NCBI GenBank assembly: GCA_016861165.1
Contig: BOKV01000021.1
Location: 1 to 64,000, forward strand
Direction of reading: 5' to 3'
DNA length: 64,000 nt
Source of the DNA: Alphaproteobacteria bacterium
GTDB taxonomy: Bacteria > Pseudomonadota > Alphaproteobacteria > Rhizobiales > Rhizobiaceae
Under the pieces are notes generated by a model. The model had not been told where the DNA came from. It saw nothing but the letters and a program-made list of their open reading frames with translations, and ran no database searches. The position numbers were made by a program, and so were the translations under genes. Below are positions 8,279 to 17,747 of this stretch, piece by piece. Numbering within the stretch: the stretch's first letter is position 1; every line of letters starts with the position of its first letter.

Positions 8279-8596
8279 ATGGCGTGGCTCGTCCTCATTC
8301 TCGCGGGTCTGTTCGAGGTCGCCTGGGCGGTCGGGCTCAAATACACCCACGGCTTCACGCGGCTCGTCCCGAGCCTGTGGACGCTGGCCTCCATGGTCGC
8401 GAGCCTCGGCCTCCTCGGCCTGGCGCTGCGGAGCCTGCCGCTCGGCACCGCCTATGCGGTCTGGACCGGCATCGGCACCATCGGCACGGCGCTGCTCGGC
8501 ATCGTCCTGTTCCAGGAGTCGACCGAAGCGATGCGCCTCGCCTGCATCGCGCTCATCCTCCTCGGCATCGTCGGCCTCAAGCTCGTGACGCCGTAG
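8279..8596 (+). CDS. sugE: Small multidrug resistance family exporter (SugE/Gdx type)
   Basis: This 105-residue inner-membrane protein has four predicted helices and works as a dual-topology dimer. Glu13 in [12 protein letters not shown] is the proton/substrate-coupling residue conserved in the SMR family. The [13 protein letters not shown] and [14 protein letters not shown] motifs match the SugE/Gdx subgroup, whose characterised members export guanidinium ions. The length is standard. GGAG lies just upstream of the ATG. No guanidine riboswitch was confirmed in the 150-base leader, which is largely filled by a dispersed repeat. Confidence 0.92.
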   Translation: MAWLVLILAGLFEVAWAVGLKYTHGFTRLVPSLWTLASMVASLGLLGLALRSLPLGTAYAVWTGIGTIGTALLGIVLFQESTEAMRLACIALILLGIVGLKLVTP

Positions 8597-8703
8597 GGTC
8601 GCGGGCCCGGCGGCCGCCGACCCGCGGCCGCGTCCGCCGCGTGTGATCCGCCTCACGCTCGCGATCCGGAGAATCCCTGTAGGCTGGCGCGACGTGGCGC
8701 ACG

Positions 8704-8719
8704 TTAGCCGACCGTTAAC
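8704..8719. promoter_or_regulatory. Candidate CtrA-type binding site
   Basis: TTAG-N7-TTAAC lies about 85 bases upstream of the small gene at 8803. It differs by one base from the CtrA half-site consensus TTAA-N7-TTAAC of alphaproteobacteria. There is no second site, and chance occurrence is possible. Confidence 0.3.
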
Positions 8720-8802
8720 CTTGTGGGACCCTAATTGCACCAGAGCCATCCGGCAGGACACCGCTGATCGCCAAGCGGCCCGCCTGACGGAGGAGGGGCG
8801 AC

Positions 8803-8997
8803 ATGGCGACAGTGATCACATTCCCGACGGAACTCCGCGCTCCGCGTGATGCAGAGGCCGCGGACCGCCCGGCTGGATCTGCGACCATCATCATCCTTCC
8901 GGTGGTCCGGATCGAGCGCCACGCCGAGCCTGCGCTCGGTCCCGAAACGACCTCCGCAAGCGGCCGCAAGCGCCGCCGCCGCTCGCCGCGCTCGTGA
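8803..8997 (+). CDS. Small hypothetical protein, coupled to the next gene
   Basis: This is a 64-residue protein, MATVITFPTELRAPRDAEAA at the start, then a short hydrophobic strand TIIILPVVRIERHAE and a basic tail ending RKRRRRSPRS. A strong ribosome site (GGAGGAGGGG) lies six bases before the ATG. Its TGA overlaps a GTG start for the following gene, suggesting coupling. Short proteins with an N-terminal ATVI-FP and a central ILPVVRIER are familiar from Bradyrhizobium-like genomes. No function is known; it is not clearly a membrane protein. Confidence 0.6.
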   Translation: MATVITFPTELRAPRDAEAADRPAGSATIIILPVVRIERHAEPALGPETTSASGRKRRRRSPRS

Positions 8998-9782
8998 GCC
9001 CGCCGGCGGCATCGGCCCGGCCGCGCGCCCCTCGTCGCCTGCGCCTCTCGCGGGCCGCCTTCCTGATCGCCGTCGCATCGACCTCGTCGGCCTGGACCAC
9101 CGGCGATTTCGGCAGGCCGCGCTCCCTGTTCGGCGAGGAGGAGTTCTGGCCGCCGACCATCCTCGGCTTTCCCCTGACCCCGCCGGTCGGGACTCCCGCC
9201 GCGATGGGCCTCACCGACGACGAGCGGCTGCTGCGCAACCTCGCCTATCCGCTCCTGATCCCGCCCCACGAGGGCGAGCTCTGGGCCGTCCTGCCGATCG
9301 AGGTCACCTATGCGGCCGTGCTCGAGGACGACGGTCCGCCCTACGATCACCGCACCTATGCGGCGCGGCTCCTGTCGCTGCCCGTGCGCTCGCCCGCCTC
9401 CCGCTACGCCCGCCTGATCGACGACATCCGCAACGACATGCTGCGCATGGAGCGCTTCTTCGCCACCGCGCGCAGCGTCGCCGACATGGACCACAAGCGC
9501 GAGCGCAGCCTCGCCTTCCTCTCCGAGCTGAGCGCGGCGGAGCTCACCGGCGTTCGCCTGCGCGTCGCCGCCAATGCCCGCATCGTCGCCCGGCTGCGGC
9601 TGATGCTCGGCGTGCGCGCCGCCTCCTATCGCTTCGCGCTCGAGCGCCTGGTGATCCTCGCCCCCTATCCGGTCGCCGTCGAGGCGGAGCGGGCGCTGAT
9701 CGCTTTCGAGGCCGCGGTGGCGGCGGTGCGCGGCGGCGTCGCGGTGGGCGTGGCGCAGCCGGCCGCAATGCCGACCAAATAG
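8994..9782 (+). CDS. Hypothetical protein with hydrophobic N-terminus
   Basis: This is a 262-residue protein that I do not recognise. The N-terminus is basic and then hydrophobic (RRLRLSRAAFLIAVASTSSA), which could be a signal peptide or anchor. The body includes GEEEFWPPTILGFPLTPPVG and a long helical stretch with many Arg and Ala from about residue 140 to 250. The GTG start overlaps the preceding TGA (GTGA). Length and frame are supported by strong GC third-position bias. The body is not repetitive. It may act outside the cytoplasm. Confidence 0.6.
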   Translation: MSPPAASARPRAPRRLRLSRAAFLIAVASTSSAWTTGDFGRPRSLFGEEEFWPPTILGFPLTPPVGTPAAMGLTDDERLLRNLAYPLLIPPHEGELWAVLPIEVTYAAVLEDDGPPYDHRTYAARLLSLPVRSPASRYARLIDDIRNDMLRMERFFATARSVADMDHKRERSLAFLSELSAAELTGVRLRVAANARIVARLRLMLGVRAASYRFALERLVILAPYPVAVEAERALIAFEAAVAAVRGGVAVGVAQPAAMPTK

Positions 9783-9817
9783 CTCGGACCCGCCCGGCGG
9801 CGGTTGCGCGACGGCCG

Positions 9818-10366
9818 CTACAGCGGCTGCGGCCGGCAGCGCGCCTGCACCAGGGCGCTGCGCGCCATGGGCATGAGCCCGGGCTCCGCGCCGAGGGCGC
9901 GCAGCACGATCAGCCCGGTCACGGTCGGCGACTCGATGATCAGCCGGTCGGCGGCCGTCACCTCCTCGTCGTCGGGCAGCAGCGCGCGCTGGCGCGCGGT
10001 CATCAGGTCGAGCTCGATGGTGCGCCGGCCCGCCGCGCGATCGTTGATCGCGTAGTAGGCGACGCCGTTGCGCGAGTAGAACGACACCGAGGTGTAGGCG
10101 GGACTGACCGGCACTGTGAGCTTCACGGGCGCGTCGCCGAGATCGTAGCGGCACACCGCCACCGCGAAGGCCGGATCCGTGAACGGGAGCACCACGGAGT
10201 CGGGCGCGGGCGGCGGCAGCGTCACCACGCCGTTGACCGGCGTGATGCCGGCGAGCCGCGCATAGGCATCCTGGGTGGCGGTGCGCGGCAGCAGCAGCAC
10301 GGTCGAGAGGTGCACGATGCCGCCGAGCAGCAGCCCGCCGAGCAGCCAGAGCAGCCAGCGGATCAT
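9818..10366 (-). CDS. DUF1254-domain membrane-anchored protein
   Basis: This 182-residue protein starts MIRWLLWLLGGLLLGGIVHL, a single membrane anchor. It is followed by a DUF1254-like segment (YARLAGITPVNGVVTLPPPA, then PFTDPAFAVAVCRYDLGDAP). The ATG overlaps the upstream DUF1214 gene stop (ATGA). In many proteins DUF1254 and DUF1214 are fused in that order; here they are two genes in the reverse order. Function is unknown. Fused relatives occur widely in bacteria and are often exported. Confidence 0.75.
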   Translation of the reverse strand: MIRWLLWLLGGLLLGGIVHLSTVLLLPRTATQDAYARLAGITPVNGVVTLPPPAPDSVVLPFTDPAFAVAVCRYDLGDAPVKLTVPVSPAYTSVSFYSRNGVAYYAINDRAAGRRTIELDLMTARQRALLPDDEEVTAADRLIIESPTVTGLIVLRALGAEPGLMPMARSALVQARCRPQPL

Positions 10367-10941
10367 GTGCAGCTCCGCGTGCTGATCGCCGGCATCGGCG
10401 CCTCCCGCTGCGTGCGGGTGGCGACGCCGACCGGCGTGTCGTAGAGCCGCAGCACCAGCACGTAGCGGTCGGCGCCGCCGGTCGGCAGCCAGTTGCCCGG
10501 GCGGGCGCGCGGCGCGGCGACCACCTCGAAGCTGCCATTGGCGCGCCGCACCACCTCCTGGCTGGTGAAGCCGTAGCGCTCGGCGCTGTTCGGCACCGGC
10601 CGTCCCTCCGGATCGTACAGGGTCAACGTCCAGAAGCGCGCCGCCGGCGTCACGCCGGAGATCGCCACCACGCAGTGGCCGCTGAGCGGCCGGCCGGCGT
10701 CGTCCGCATAGGCGTAGAAGGCGACGCCGTCGCCGGTTCCGACCGGCAGCTCGCCGGTGCGTGCGATGCTCGCGCGCGCATAGGGGTCGATGTCGGTCGA
10801 GCCGGTCTTCGGTCGCGCGGTCCAGGCGCCGATCGTCACGTCGCCGAAGGCGACGCCGCGGCTCAGCGTGAACCACGTCAGGCCGAGGCCGACCACGGCC
10901 GCGACCGCAAAGGCGAACAATGATCCGAGAAGCAGCCGCAC
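10363..10941 (-). CDS. DUF1214-domain protein
   Basis: This 192-residue protein begins at a GTG (VRLLLGSLFAFAVAAVVGLG), giving one N-terminal membrane helix. The rest contains DUF1214 landmarks: YDPEGRPVPNSAERYGFTS, then NWLPTGGADRYVLVLRLYD near the C-terminus. Its stop overlaps the start of the DUF1254 gene. It lies 41 bases downstream of the penicillin-binding protein stop on the same strand, so the three may be co-transcribed. The role is unknown, presumably in the periplasm. Confidence 0.78.
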   Translation of the reverse strand: MRLLLGSLFAFAVAAVVGLGLTWFTLSRGVAFGDVTIGAWTARPKTGSTDIDPYARASIARTGELPVGTGDGVAFYAYADDAGRPLSGHCVVAISGVTPAARFWTLTLYDPEGRPVPNSAERYGFTSQEVVRRANGSFEVVAAPRARPGNWLPTGGADRYVLVLRLYDTPVGVATRTQREAPMPAISTRSCT

Positions 10942-10982
10942 GGTCGATCCGGAAATCCGTCTCCGCCTGTCGGGAACTTGCG

Positions 10983-13202
10983 CTAGTTGCGCTCGACCCC
11001 GGTGGTCCGCCCGGCCGCGCGCGGATCGGGCGCCTCGGCGCGCGGCGCGGTGCCGGCGGTGGCGAGCGCGCGCGTCGCGTTCTCCATGATGCGCTCGAGC
11101 CGCACCAGCACCTCGGCCGAGCGCTTGGTGAGCAGGGTCGGGCGCGCCTGGCTGGCGTCGGGCGTGCCGTTGGTCGCCGCCTGCGCGACCTGCGGCGCCG
11201 GCGGCGTCGGTCCGGGCGCGACCCCGGGCAGCGGCTTGAGCTCGATGCCCTGGTGCGCATAGGCCATGATCTGCCGCCAGGTCATGGCCGGCAGCGAGCC
11301 GCCGGTCATGCGGTTGGTCGGCGCATAGTCGTCGTTGCCGAACCAGACGCCGGCGACGTAGTTGCCCGTGTAGCCGACGAACCAGGCGTCGCGATAGGCG
11401 TTGGTGGTGCCGGTCTTGCCGGCCGCCTTGACGCCGTCGAGGATCGCGCGCCGGCCGGTGCCTTCCTCCACGGCCTTGTTCAGCATCATGTTCATGTCCA
11501 GCGCGACCTGCGGGCGCAGCACCTGGACCGGCTTCGGTCCGTCGCGGTCGAAGCGCCAGATCGTGTTGCCGGTGCCGGTGCGCACCTCCAGGATGGCGTG
11601 CGGCGTGACCGCCCGGCCGAGATTGGGGAAGGTCGCATAGCCGGCCGTGTGCTCGAGCACGGTCACCTCGGCGGCGCCGATCGGCAGCGAGGTCGAGTCG
11701 GCGAGCGGGTGGCGCAGCCCCATGCGCTGCGCCGTGGTGATGATCTTGGCGCGCCCGGTCCTGGCATTGCCGTCGCCGAGCATGACCGAGAAGCGGACCG
11801 GGATGGTATTGATCGATTTCACGATCGCATGGGTGACCGTGACCGAGCCCGAATAGGAGCGCGTGTAGTTCTGCGGACACCAGTTGCCGAGGCAGATCGG
11901 CCCGTCGACCACCACCGAGGTCGGCTTGACCACGCCGTGCCCGAGCGCCGTCGCATAGACATAGGGCTTGAACGAGGAGCCCGGCTGGCGCAGCGCGTCG
12001 ACCGCGCGGTTGAACTGGCTCTGCCCATAGTCGCGTCCGCCCACCAGGGCGCGCACGGCCCCGTCCGTGTCCATGACCACGGTCGCGGCCTGCCTGGCGT
12101 GATAGTCGTTGCCGTACTGGCGCAGCACCGACTCCACGGCGTTCTCGGCCGTGATCTGCAGGCCGGGGTCGAGCGAAGTGCGAACCGTGAAGACGCGGTC
12201 GTGCACCGATTTCGGGAAGGTGGCGACGAGACGCTTCATCTCGTCGAAGGCCCAGTCGAGGTAGTAGTTCGGCTGCCGCTCGTCGCGCCGGTCGATCGCG
12301 ACCGCCGGGTTGCGCCGCGCCCCGAACACCTGGCCCTCGGTCATGAACCCGGCCTCGACCAGGTTGTCGAGCACCACATTGGCGCGGGCGCGCGCCGCCG
12401 GCAGGTTGACGTGCGGCGCGAACCGGGTCGGCGCCTTGAACAGGCCGGCGAGCATCGCGGCCTCGGCGAGGTTCACGTCGCGGGCCGACTTGCCGAAATA
12501 GTATTGCGCGGCCGCGTCCACCCCGAAGGCGCCGCCGCCCATGTAGGCGCGGTCGAGATAGAGCTTGAGGATCTCGTTCTTGGTGAGCCGGGTCTCCAGC
12601 CAGATCGCCAGGAACGCTTCCTTCACCTTGCGCTCGATGGTGCGCTCGTTGGAGAGGAACAGGTTCTTGGCGAGCTGCTGGGTGATCGAGGATCCGCCCT
12701 GCACCACGCCGCCGGCGCGTGCATTGGCGGAGAGCGCGCGCATCGTGCCCGCGATGTCGATGCCGAAATGCTCGTAGAAGCGGCGATCCTCGGTGGCGAG
12801 CGACGCCTTGATCAGGTGATCCGGATACTCCTCGAGCGGAATCGCGTCGTTGTGCTTGATGCCGCGGCTGCCCACTTCGTTGCCGAAGCGGTCGAGGAAG
12901 GTCACCGCGAGCTCGGACTTCTTCAGCCAGTCCTCGTCGGAGGTCTCGTTGAAGGCCGGAATCGCCAGCGCCAGCGCCAGCACGAGGCCGGCGGTGCCGA
13001 GCGTGGCGCCCTCGGAAAGCCCCTCCACGCCGAGCCGCTTCCAGCCGCTCACGTGCCAGCGGTCCATGAAGGTGGAGAAGCGCTCGTAGTATTCGCGGCT
13101 CAGCGCGACCGCGTTGAACACCGTCGAGTCGAGCCGCGCGTCGAGATCCAGGAGCACGCGGCGGACGATCCGCGTCCAGTCGTGACTATTCGGGTCGCGC
13201 AA
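10983..13202 (-). CDS. Class A penicillin-binding protein (PBP1a family)
   Basis: This is a bifunctional cell-wall synthase of 739 residues from the chosen TTG. It is anchored by one helix (about residues 65-84). The glycosyltransferase (GT51) domain has [12 protein letters not shown] near 138-149 and [16 protein letters not shown] near 169-184. The transpeptidase has the SxxK motif in PGSSFKP (Ser409, Lys412), SxN in KSINT (463-465) and KTGTT further on. TTG at 13200-13202 is preferred because AGGAGA lies five bases upstream and the codons before it read as non-conserved sequence. The C-terminal 70 residues are Pro/Ala-rich and low complexity. It polymerises and cross-links peptidoglycan on the outer face of the inner membrane. 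Confidence 0.93.
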   Translation of the reverse strand: MRDPNSHDWTRIVRRVLLDLDARLDSTVFNAVALSREYYERFSTFMDRWHVSGWKRLGVEGLSEGATLGTAGLVLALALAIPAFNETSDEDWLKKSELAVTFLDRFGNEVGSRGIKHNDAIPLEEYPDHLIKASLATEDRRFYEHFGIDIAGTMRALSANARAGGVVQGGSSITQQLAKNLFLSNERTIERKVKEAFLAIWLETRLTKNEILKLYLDRAYMGGGAFGVDAAAQYYFGKSARDVNLAEAAMLAGLFKAPTRFAPHVNLPAARARANVVLDNLVEAGFMTEGQVFGARRNPAVAIDRRDERQPNYYLDWAFDEMKRLVATFPKSVHDRVFTVRTSLDPGLQITAENAVESVLRQYGNDYHARQAATVVMDTDGAVRALVGGRDYGQSQFNRAVDALRQPGSSFKPYVYATALGHGVVKPTSVVVDGPICLGNWCPQNYTRSYSGSVTVTHAIVKSINTIPVRFSVMLGDGNARTGRAKIITTAQRMGLRHPLADSTSLPIGAAEVTVLEHTAGYATFPNLGRAVTPHAILEVRTGTGNTIWRFDRDGPKPVQVLRPQVALDMNMMLNKAVEEGTGRRAILDGVKAAGKTGTTNAYRDAWFVGYTGNYVAGVWFGNDDYAPTNRMTGGSLPAMTWRQIMAYAHQGIELKPLPGVAPGPTPPAPQVAQAATNGTPDASQARPTLLTKRSAEVLVRLERIMENATRALATAGTAPRAEAPDPRAAGRTTGVERN

Positions 13203-13554
13203 CGACGTCTCCTGGTCGCCCGGCAGGCCTCGACGACACTCCGGGGCGCGCCCGACGGTCGCGCGGCCCGGAAGGGCCCTGTCTACTCCCTCCCGGCGCG
13301 GGGGCCAATGCTTCTCCGCGAGAGGGCCGAGGAAAATGGCGGTTCGGAGGCGAAGCTTTCCGGGTCTGTCTCGATCCCGCGACACATGCGCCGGCCAAGC
13401 TGCCCCGGGTTGCGGCGGATTAACCCTGTGGCAGGCGAGGGGCGTCCCTCGCGGCCGGGGCGGCGCCGAGCGCGCCCGATCGGGAGCGATTCGGGTTGCC
13501 CATGCGCTGGCGCCCGTTCGCGGTGATGCGCTAGAAGGCACGCCCGGAGGGCCT
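13203..13554. other. Divergent intergenic region between PBP1a and UPF0260 genes
   Basis: This gap of about 350 bases must hold the promoters of both divergent genes. The only structure noticed is a short hairpin near 13435-13452 (GCGAGGG, GCGT, CCCTCGC). No convincing coding frame or RNA gene was seen. Confidence 0.5.
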
Positions 13555-14037
13555 ATGGACGAGACGCCGTTCTGGCGCCGCAAGGCGCTCGCCGAGATGA
13601 CGGACGCCGAATGGGAGTCGCTCTGCGACGGCTGCGGCAAGTGCTGTCTGGTCAAGCTCGAGGACGAGGATTCGGGCAGGATCTACTTCACGGATGTCGG
13701 CTGCCGCCTGCTCGACGGCGACACCTGCCGCTGCCGCGACTATGCGCATCGCAGCGAGGTGGTGGACGACTGCGTGCGGCTCACGCCCGGCAATGTGGGC
13801 GAGATCGCCTGGCTGCCGCCGAGCTGCGCCTATCGGCTCGTCGCCGAGGGGCGCGACCTCTACTGGTGGCATCCGCTGATCTCGGGCGACCCCGAAACCG
13901 TGCATGCGGCCGGGATCTCGGTGAAGGGCCGCATCGCGGCAAGCGAGGAGGCGGTATCGGAGGACGACTTGGAGGACCATGTCGTCTCGTGGCCCGCGAA
14001 GCGGCCGAAGGCCGCAAGGCGCGCCCGCTCGGCCTGA
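13555..14037 (+). CDS. YcgN-like UPF0260 cysteine-cluster protein
   Basis: This 160-residue protein contains eight conserved Cys. The first cluster is [14 protein letters not shown] near residue 23, followed by [18 protein letters not shown] and DDCVRLTP, with PPSCAYR later. This pattern is the UPF0260/YcgN family, thought to bind a metal or Fe-S cofactor (Zn/Fe-cluster protein family YkgJ/YcgN). The GGAGG upstream of the ATG at 13555 supports the start. It lies divergent from the PBP gene. The precise function is not known. Confidence 0.9.
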   Translation: MDETPFWRRKALAEMTDAEWESLCDGCGKCCLVKLEDEDSGRIYFTDVGCRLLDGDTCRCRDYAHRSEVVDDCVRLTPGNVGEIAWLPPSCAYRLVAEGRDLYWWHPLISGDPETVHAAGISVKGRIAASEEAVSEDDLEDHVVSWPAKRPKAARRARSA

Positions 14038-14225
14038 TCGGATCGCCGCGACATTCGGCCGCCCTGTCGAAACCATCCGCCTCTTCCCATGTTGTCTCGT
14101 TGAGCCGGGCGGGTTCCCCTCGACCCCCGTACCCCCCTGTCCGCCCGGCGATAGCCCCCGGTCGGACATGCGCGAGTCCGGCCGGGGCGCCGCTTTCCTG
14201 CAACGACGAGCTTCGGGGACGGAGC

Positions 14226-14396
14226 ATGGACGCACGCCGCAACGACAAGGGCGCTGCCGCCGGGGAGACGCCGACCGTGATTCCCGAGAACCGGGCCCGC
14301 CAGGGCGTGACCGGCCACAACGTGCGCTACGTCCTCGCGGCCGGCACCCTCGGCATCATCGTCCTGTTCGCGCTGCTCTACGCCTACTATCTCTGA
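14226..14396 (+). CDS. Small single-pass membrane protein
   Basis: This is a 56-residue protein: a polar N-terminal half (MDARRNDKGAAAGETPTVIP), the motif RARQGVTGHNVRYVL, then one membrane helix (AAGTLGIIVLFALLYAYYL). The RQG-TG-RYVL plus C-terminal helix pattern recurs in short alphaproteobacterial proteins. GGAG precedes the ATG. It lies between the UPF0260 gene and the MFS gene on the same strand. Function is unknown. Confidence 0.7.
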   Translation: MDARRNDKGAAAGETPTVIPENRARQGVTGHNVRYVLAAGTLGIIVLFALLYAYYL

Positions 14397-14545
14397 CCGC
14401 GCGTATGTGATGGATCCGGCTGTCCGGCCGTCCGCCGGCATGCCTGCCTTGCGCCTCCGACGGGTTGCGTTCGCGCGCCGACCCCGCATTTTGCGATCTC
14501 CGCCCATGAGCCGCGGCCGCGCGGCCGCGCAGGAGATCGTCCCCC

Positions 14546-16033
14546 GTGAGTGCCCGTGAACAGGCCCCGCCGCTCGATCATGCGGCCGTGCGCAGCATCG
14601 TGTTCGGCGTCATGCTGGCCATGTTCCTGTCGGCGCTCGACCAGACCATCATCGCCACCGCGCTCGCGACCATCGGCCGCTCCTTCGCCGACGTGGAGAA
14701 CCTCTCCTGGGTCGTCACCGCCTACCTGCTGACCGCCACGGTCGCGGTTCCGCTCTACGGCAAGCTCTCGGACATCCACGGCCGCCGGCCCATGCTCATG
14801 GTCGGCATCGCGATCTTCGTGGCCGGATCGGTCGCCTGCGCGCTGGCGCCGACCATGCCGGCGCTGATCCTGGCGCGTGCCGTGCAGGGCCTCGGCGGCG
14901 GCGGCCTGATCTCGCTCGCCCAGACCATCATCGCGGACGCGGTCTCCCCGCGCGAGCGGGGCCGCTACCAGGGCTACATCGCGAGCGTGTTCGCCACCTC
15001 CTCGATCGCCGGCCCCGTGCTGGGCGGCGTGTTCGCCGAGCACCTGCACTGGACCCTGATCTTCTGGATCAACCTGCCGCTCGGCCTGCTCGCGATCCTG
15101 ATGAGCCTGCGGGCGTTGAAGGCGCTGCCGCGCCACGAGCGTCCGCACCGGCTCGACCTGATCGGCGCCGTGCTGATGATGGCGGCCGCCGTCACGCTGC
15201 TGCTGGCGCTCAATTGGGGCGGCACCCGCTATGCCTGGGCGGCGCCCGAGATGCTCGCGCTGTTCGCCGCCTCGGCGCTCCTCTGGCTGCTGTTCGGCTG
15301 GCGGCTGGCGCGCGCGCCCGAGCCCTTCGTGCCCCTGACGGTCCTGCGCAACCCGGTGATCGCGGTCGCGACCACCTCGGCCGCCTTCGGCTTCGGCACC
15401 ATGATCGCGCTCGCGATCTATGCGCCGGTCTATTTCGAGACCGTGCTCGGCCTCTCGGCCGCGGCGTCGGGCCTGACCCTCATCCCCTTCATGGGCGGGG
15501 TAGTGGTCGGCTCCACGGTGTCGGGCCAGCTGATGGCGCGGGTGTTGCGCTACAAGCGCATCGGCCTCGTCGGCCTGCCGGTCGCCGCGCTGGCGCTGCT
15601 GCCGGTCGCCCTGGCGCCGGGGAGGCTCTCGGTCGCCGCCGTCGCGACGCTGCTCGCCGTCGCTGGCACCGGGCTCGGCACGGTGCTGCCGATCACAACC
15701 ATCGCGGTCCAGAACGCGGTGGCGCTGCACGAGCTCGGCACCGCGACGGCGGTGAACAATTTCGTGCGCTCGCTCGCAAGCGCGCTCCTGGTCGCGGTCT
15801 ACGGCGCGATCCTCCTCGGCGGCGTCGCCCGGGGCCCGGGCGGCCTCACTTTGGAGGCGTTGCTCGCCGCTGCGAGCCGCGGCGGGGCCGACCTGGCGCC
15901 CGTGTTCGGCTGGATCTTCGCGGCCGCGGTCGCGGGGCTCACGCTCTCCTTCGCGTTCCTGGTCCGGCTCGAGGAGCGGCCGCTGCGCAGCGCTGCGCCG
16001 CGCGTCGACGCCCCGCCGATCGCGGCCGAGTAG
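14546..16033 (+). CDS. MFS drug exporter, DHA2 family (14 helices, EmrB/QacA type)
   Basis: This 495-residue inner-membrane transporter starts at a GTG preceded by GGAG. Motif A appears as GKLSDIHGRRPMLMVG near residue 72. The N-terminal LDQTIIATALATIGR near residue 31 and the motif C-like GSVACALAP region are typical for drug:H+ antiporters of the DHA2 group. The length matches 14-helix members, which export drugs or organic cations or anions by proton antiport. There is no adjacent membrane-fusion gene. A regulator is not adjacent either, so the substrate cannot be guessed. Confidence 0.9.
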   Translation: MSAREQAPPLDHAAVRSIVFGVMLAMFLSALDQTIIATALATIGRSFADVENLSWVVTAYLLTATVAVPLYGKLSDIHGRRPMLMVGIAIFVAGSVACALAPTMPALILARAVQGLGGGGLISLAQTIIADAVSPRERGRYQGYIASVFATSSIAGPVLGGVFAEHLHWTLIFWINLPLGLLAILMSLRALKALPRHERPHRLDLIGAVLMMAAAVTLLLALNWGGTRYAWAAPEMLALFAASALLWLLFGWRLARAPEPFVPLTVLRNPVIAVATTSAAFGFGTMIALAIYAPVYFETVLGLSAAASGLTLIPFMGGVVVGSTVSGQLMARVLRYKRIGLVGLPVAALALLPVALAPGRLSVAAVATLLAVAGTGLGTVLPITTIAVQNAVALHELGTATAVNNFVRSLASALLVAVYGAILLGGVARGPGGLTLEALLAAASRGGADLAPVFGWIFAAAVAGLTLSFAFLVRLEERPLRSAAPRVDAPPIAAE

Positions 16034-16039
16034 TCCCCC

Positions 16040-16795
16040 TCAGGGGACGAGCGGGCTACCGAGCTTGCGCGCCGTCTCGACGATCCAGGCGCGGTAGAGC
16101 GCGAGCGGCGTCACGCCCGTGAGCCCGCCGCAGCCGGCGCTGGCATTGGGGCCCGTGGACCAGCTCACCAGGCCGACGACGCCGATGCGGTCGAACACCG
16201 GCGCGCCCGAGTCCCCGGTGCACGCGCCGAGGCCGGCGCGCTCTCCCCGGGTCGCCGCGTCGACCAGGCGGACCTGCAGGTTGCCGGGGCGCCCGGTCGC
16301 GACCAGCATCGCGGCGCGCACCGTGCCGCCGCTGCGGCCGTCGCCCGGCACGCTCACGCCGTAGCCCGCGACCGTGAAAGCGTCGCCGACCGCGACCCGC
16401 TGGGTGGTCGCGCCGAGCGCCGCCGGAGCGAACCGCACCGGGAGCGGCGCTGCGAGCTTGAGCAGGGCCACGTCCGCGGTGGCGCGATGCGCGAGCATGG
16501 CCTTGAGATCGAACTGGGGGTGGCGCGCGATCTGCGCCGCGTCGTGCAGCCGCGGCTCGCGCCCGGCGTCGCGCTCGACGACCTTGTAGTCGGCGCCGGG
16601 CTGGACGCAGTGTGCCACCGTCAGCACGAGGTCGCGCGCGACCAGCACGCCGCTGCAGAAATTGCCGCGCGAGCCGACGATGAGCACCACCGAGCGGGCC
16701 TGCGCATCCGCGGCCGGTGCCGCCCCGCCCACCATGGCGGCGGCCGAGACGGGCGGCAGGACGGCGGCGAGGAGCGCGGCGAGCGGGCGGATCAT
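16040..16795 (-). CDS. Trypsin-like secreted serine protease (S1 family)
   Basis: This 251-residue protein has a signal peptide (MIRPLAALLAAVLPPVSAAA) and a complete S1 triad: His62 in LTVAHC, Asp108 in ATADVALLK and Ser197 in TGDSGAP. Cys47 and Cys63 could form the conserved His-loop disulphide, and CTGDSGAP with AGCGG supplies further Cys. It is convergent with the MFS gene, seven bases away. Small periplasmic trypsin-like proteases of this type are common in Bradyrhizobium-like genomes; targets are unknown. Confidence 0.9.
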   Translation of the reverse strand: MIRPLAALLAAVLPPVSAAAMVGGAAPAADAQARSVVLIVGSRGNFCSGVLVARDLVLTVAHCVQPGADYKVVERDAGREPRLHDAAQIARHPQFDLKAMLAHRATADVALLKLAAPLPVRFAPAALGATTQRVAVGDAFTVAGYGVSVPGDGRSGGTVRAAMLVATGRPGNLQVRLVDAATRGERAGLGACTGDSGAPVFDRIGVVGLVSWSTGPNASAGCGGLTGVTPLALYRAWIVETARKLGSPLVP

Positions 16796-17049
16796 CGCTC
16801 CGCATCAGCCCGCTCGGAAGCCGGAAGTCAACCGGACCGGCCCCGCTCGAATCCGGATCTGACGCATCGCGGGGCGTTTTCAGCCGAAGCCGGCAACCGA
16901 CTCATCCGACTCGCTTTTTCCGGCTATTGAACCTGAATCGGAAGCGCAGGATCGCCGGCCTCGCTTGGCAAACCCAGGTATCGAGCCGCCGTGCCGGCGG
17001 CGATGGTCGCGGCTCGCGCCTCTGCCGGGACGGTGACGGAGGGATCGTG

Positions 17050-17727
17050 ATGGACGTGCGTGAGGCGGTTGCGACGCGATACTCCTGCCGGGCCTTCCTG
17101 CCGACGCCGGTCCCGCTCGCGACCGTGCGCGAGATTCTCGAGGGTGCCGCGCGCGCCCCCTCCGGCGGAAACCTCCAGCCCTGGCTGGTGCATGCCCTGG
17201 CGGGCGAGCGGCTCAAGGCTCTCAAGGCCACGGTCCGGGCGCGCCCCGAGCTGCTGCCGCGCGGGGAGGGGGCCGAATACGACATCTATCCACGCGAGCT
17301 GAAGGAGCCCTACCGCACGCGCCGCTTCCAGGTCGGCGAGCTGCTCTATCGCGCGATCGGCGTACCGCGCGAGGACCGGCCCGGCCGCATCCGCCAGTAT
17401 GCCCGCAACTTCGAGTTCTTCGGCGCGCCGGTCGGCTTGTTCTTCTCGATCGACCGGACGATGGGGCCGCCGCAATGGTCCGACCTCGGCGGCTACATCC
17501 AGTCCGTCATGGTGCTGGCGCGCGCCCACGGCCTGCACACATGCGGCCAGGAGGCCTGGACCCACTGGCACAGGACACTCGGCGAGGTCCTCGCCCTGCC
17601 GCCCGACTACATGCTGTTCTGCGGCATGGCGCTCGGCTACGCCGACGAGGACGCGCCCATCAACCGGTGGCGCGCCCCGCGCGAGCCGCTCGACGCCTTC
17701 GCGAGTTTTCAGGGATTCCCCGGGTGA
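17050..17727 (+). CDS. Nitroreductase-family flavoprotein
   Basis: This 225-residue cytoplasmic oxidoreductase begins MDVREAVATRYSCRAFLPTP, the standard family start with the FMN-phosphate-binding Arg/Ser pattern. ARAPSGGNLQPWLVHAL follows near residue 34. The C-terminal GMALGYADEDAPINRWR segment is also conserved. It likely binds FMN and reduces nitroaromatics or quinones with NAD(P)H. GGAGGG lies upstream of the ATG. The insertion containing YRTRRFQVGELLYRAIGVPRE is normal for one nitroreductase subgroup. Confidence 0.9.
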   Translation: MDVREAVATRYSCRAFLPTPVPLATVREILEGAARAPSGGNLQPWLVHALAGERLKALKATVRARPELLPRGEGAEYDIYPRELKEPYRTRRFQVGELLYRAIGVPREDRPGRIRQYARNFEFFGAPVGLFFSIDRTMGPPQWSDLGGYIQSVMVLARAHGLHTCGQEAWTHWHRTLGEVLALPPDYMLFCGMALGYADEDAPINRWRAPREPLDAFASFQGFPG

Positions 17728-17747
17728 CACGCGTGAGCCGATTCGGG

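Noticed and set aside
10920-13526. An 868-codon open frame opposite the penicillin-binding protein
   Set aside because: No motifs; the opposite strand has all GT51 and transpeptidase motifs.
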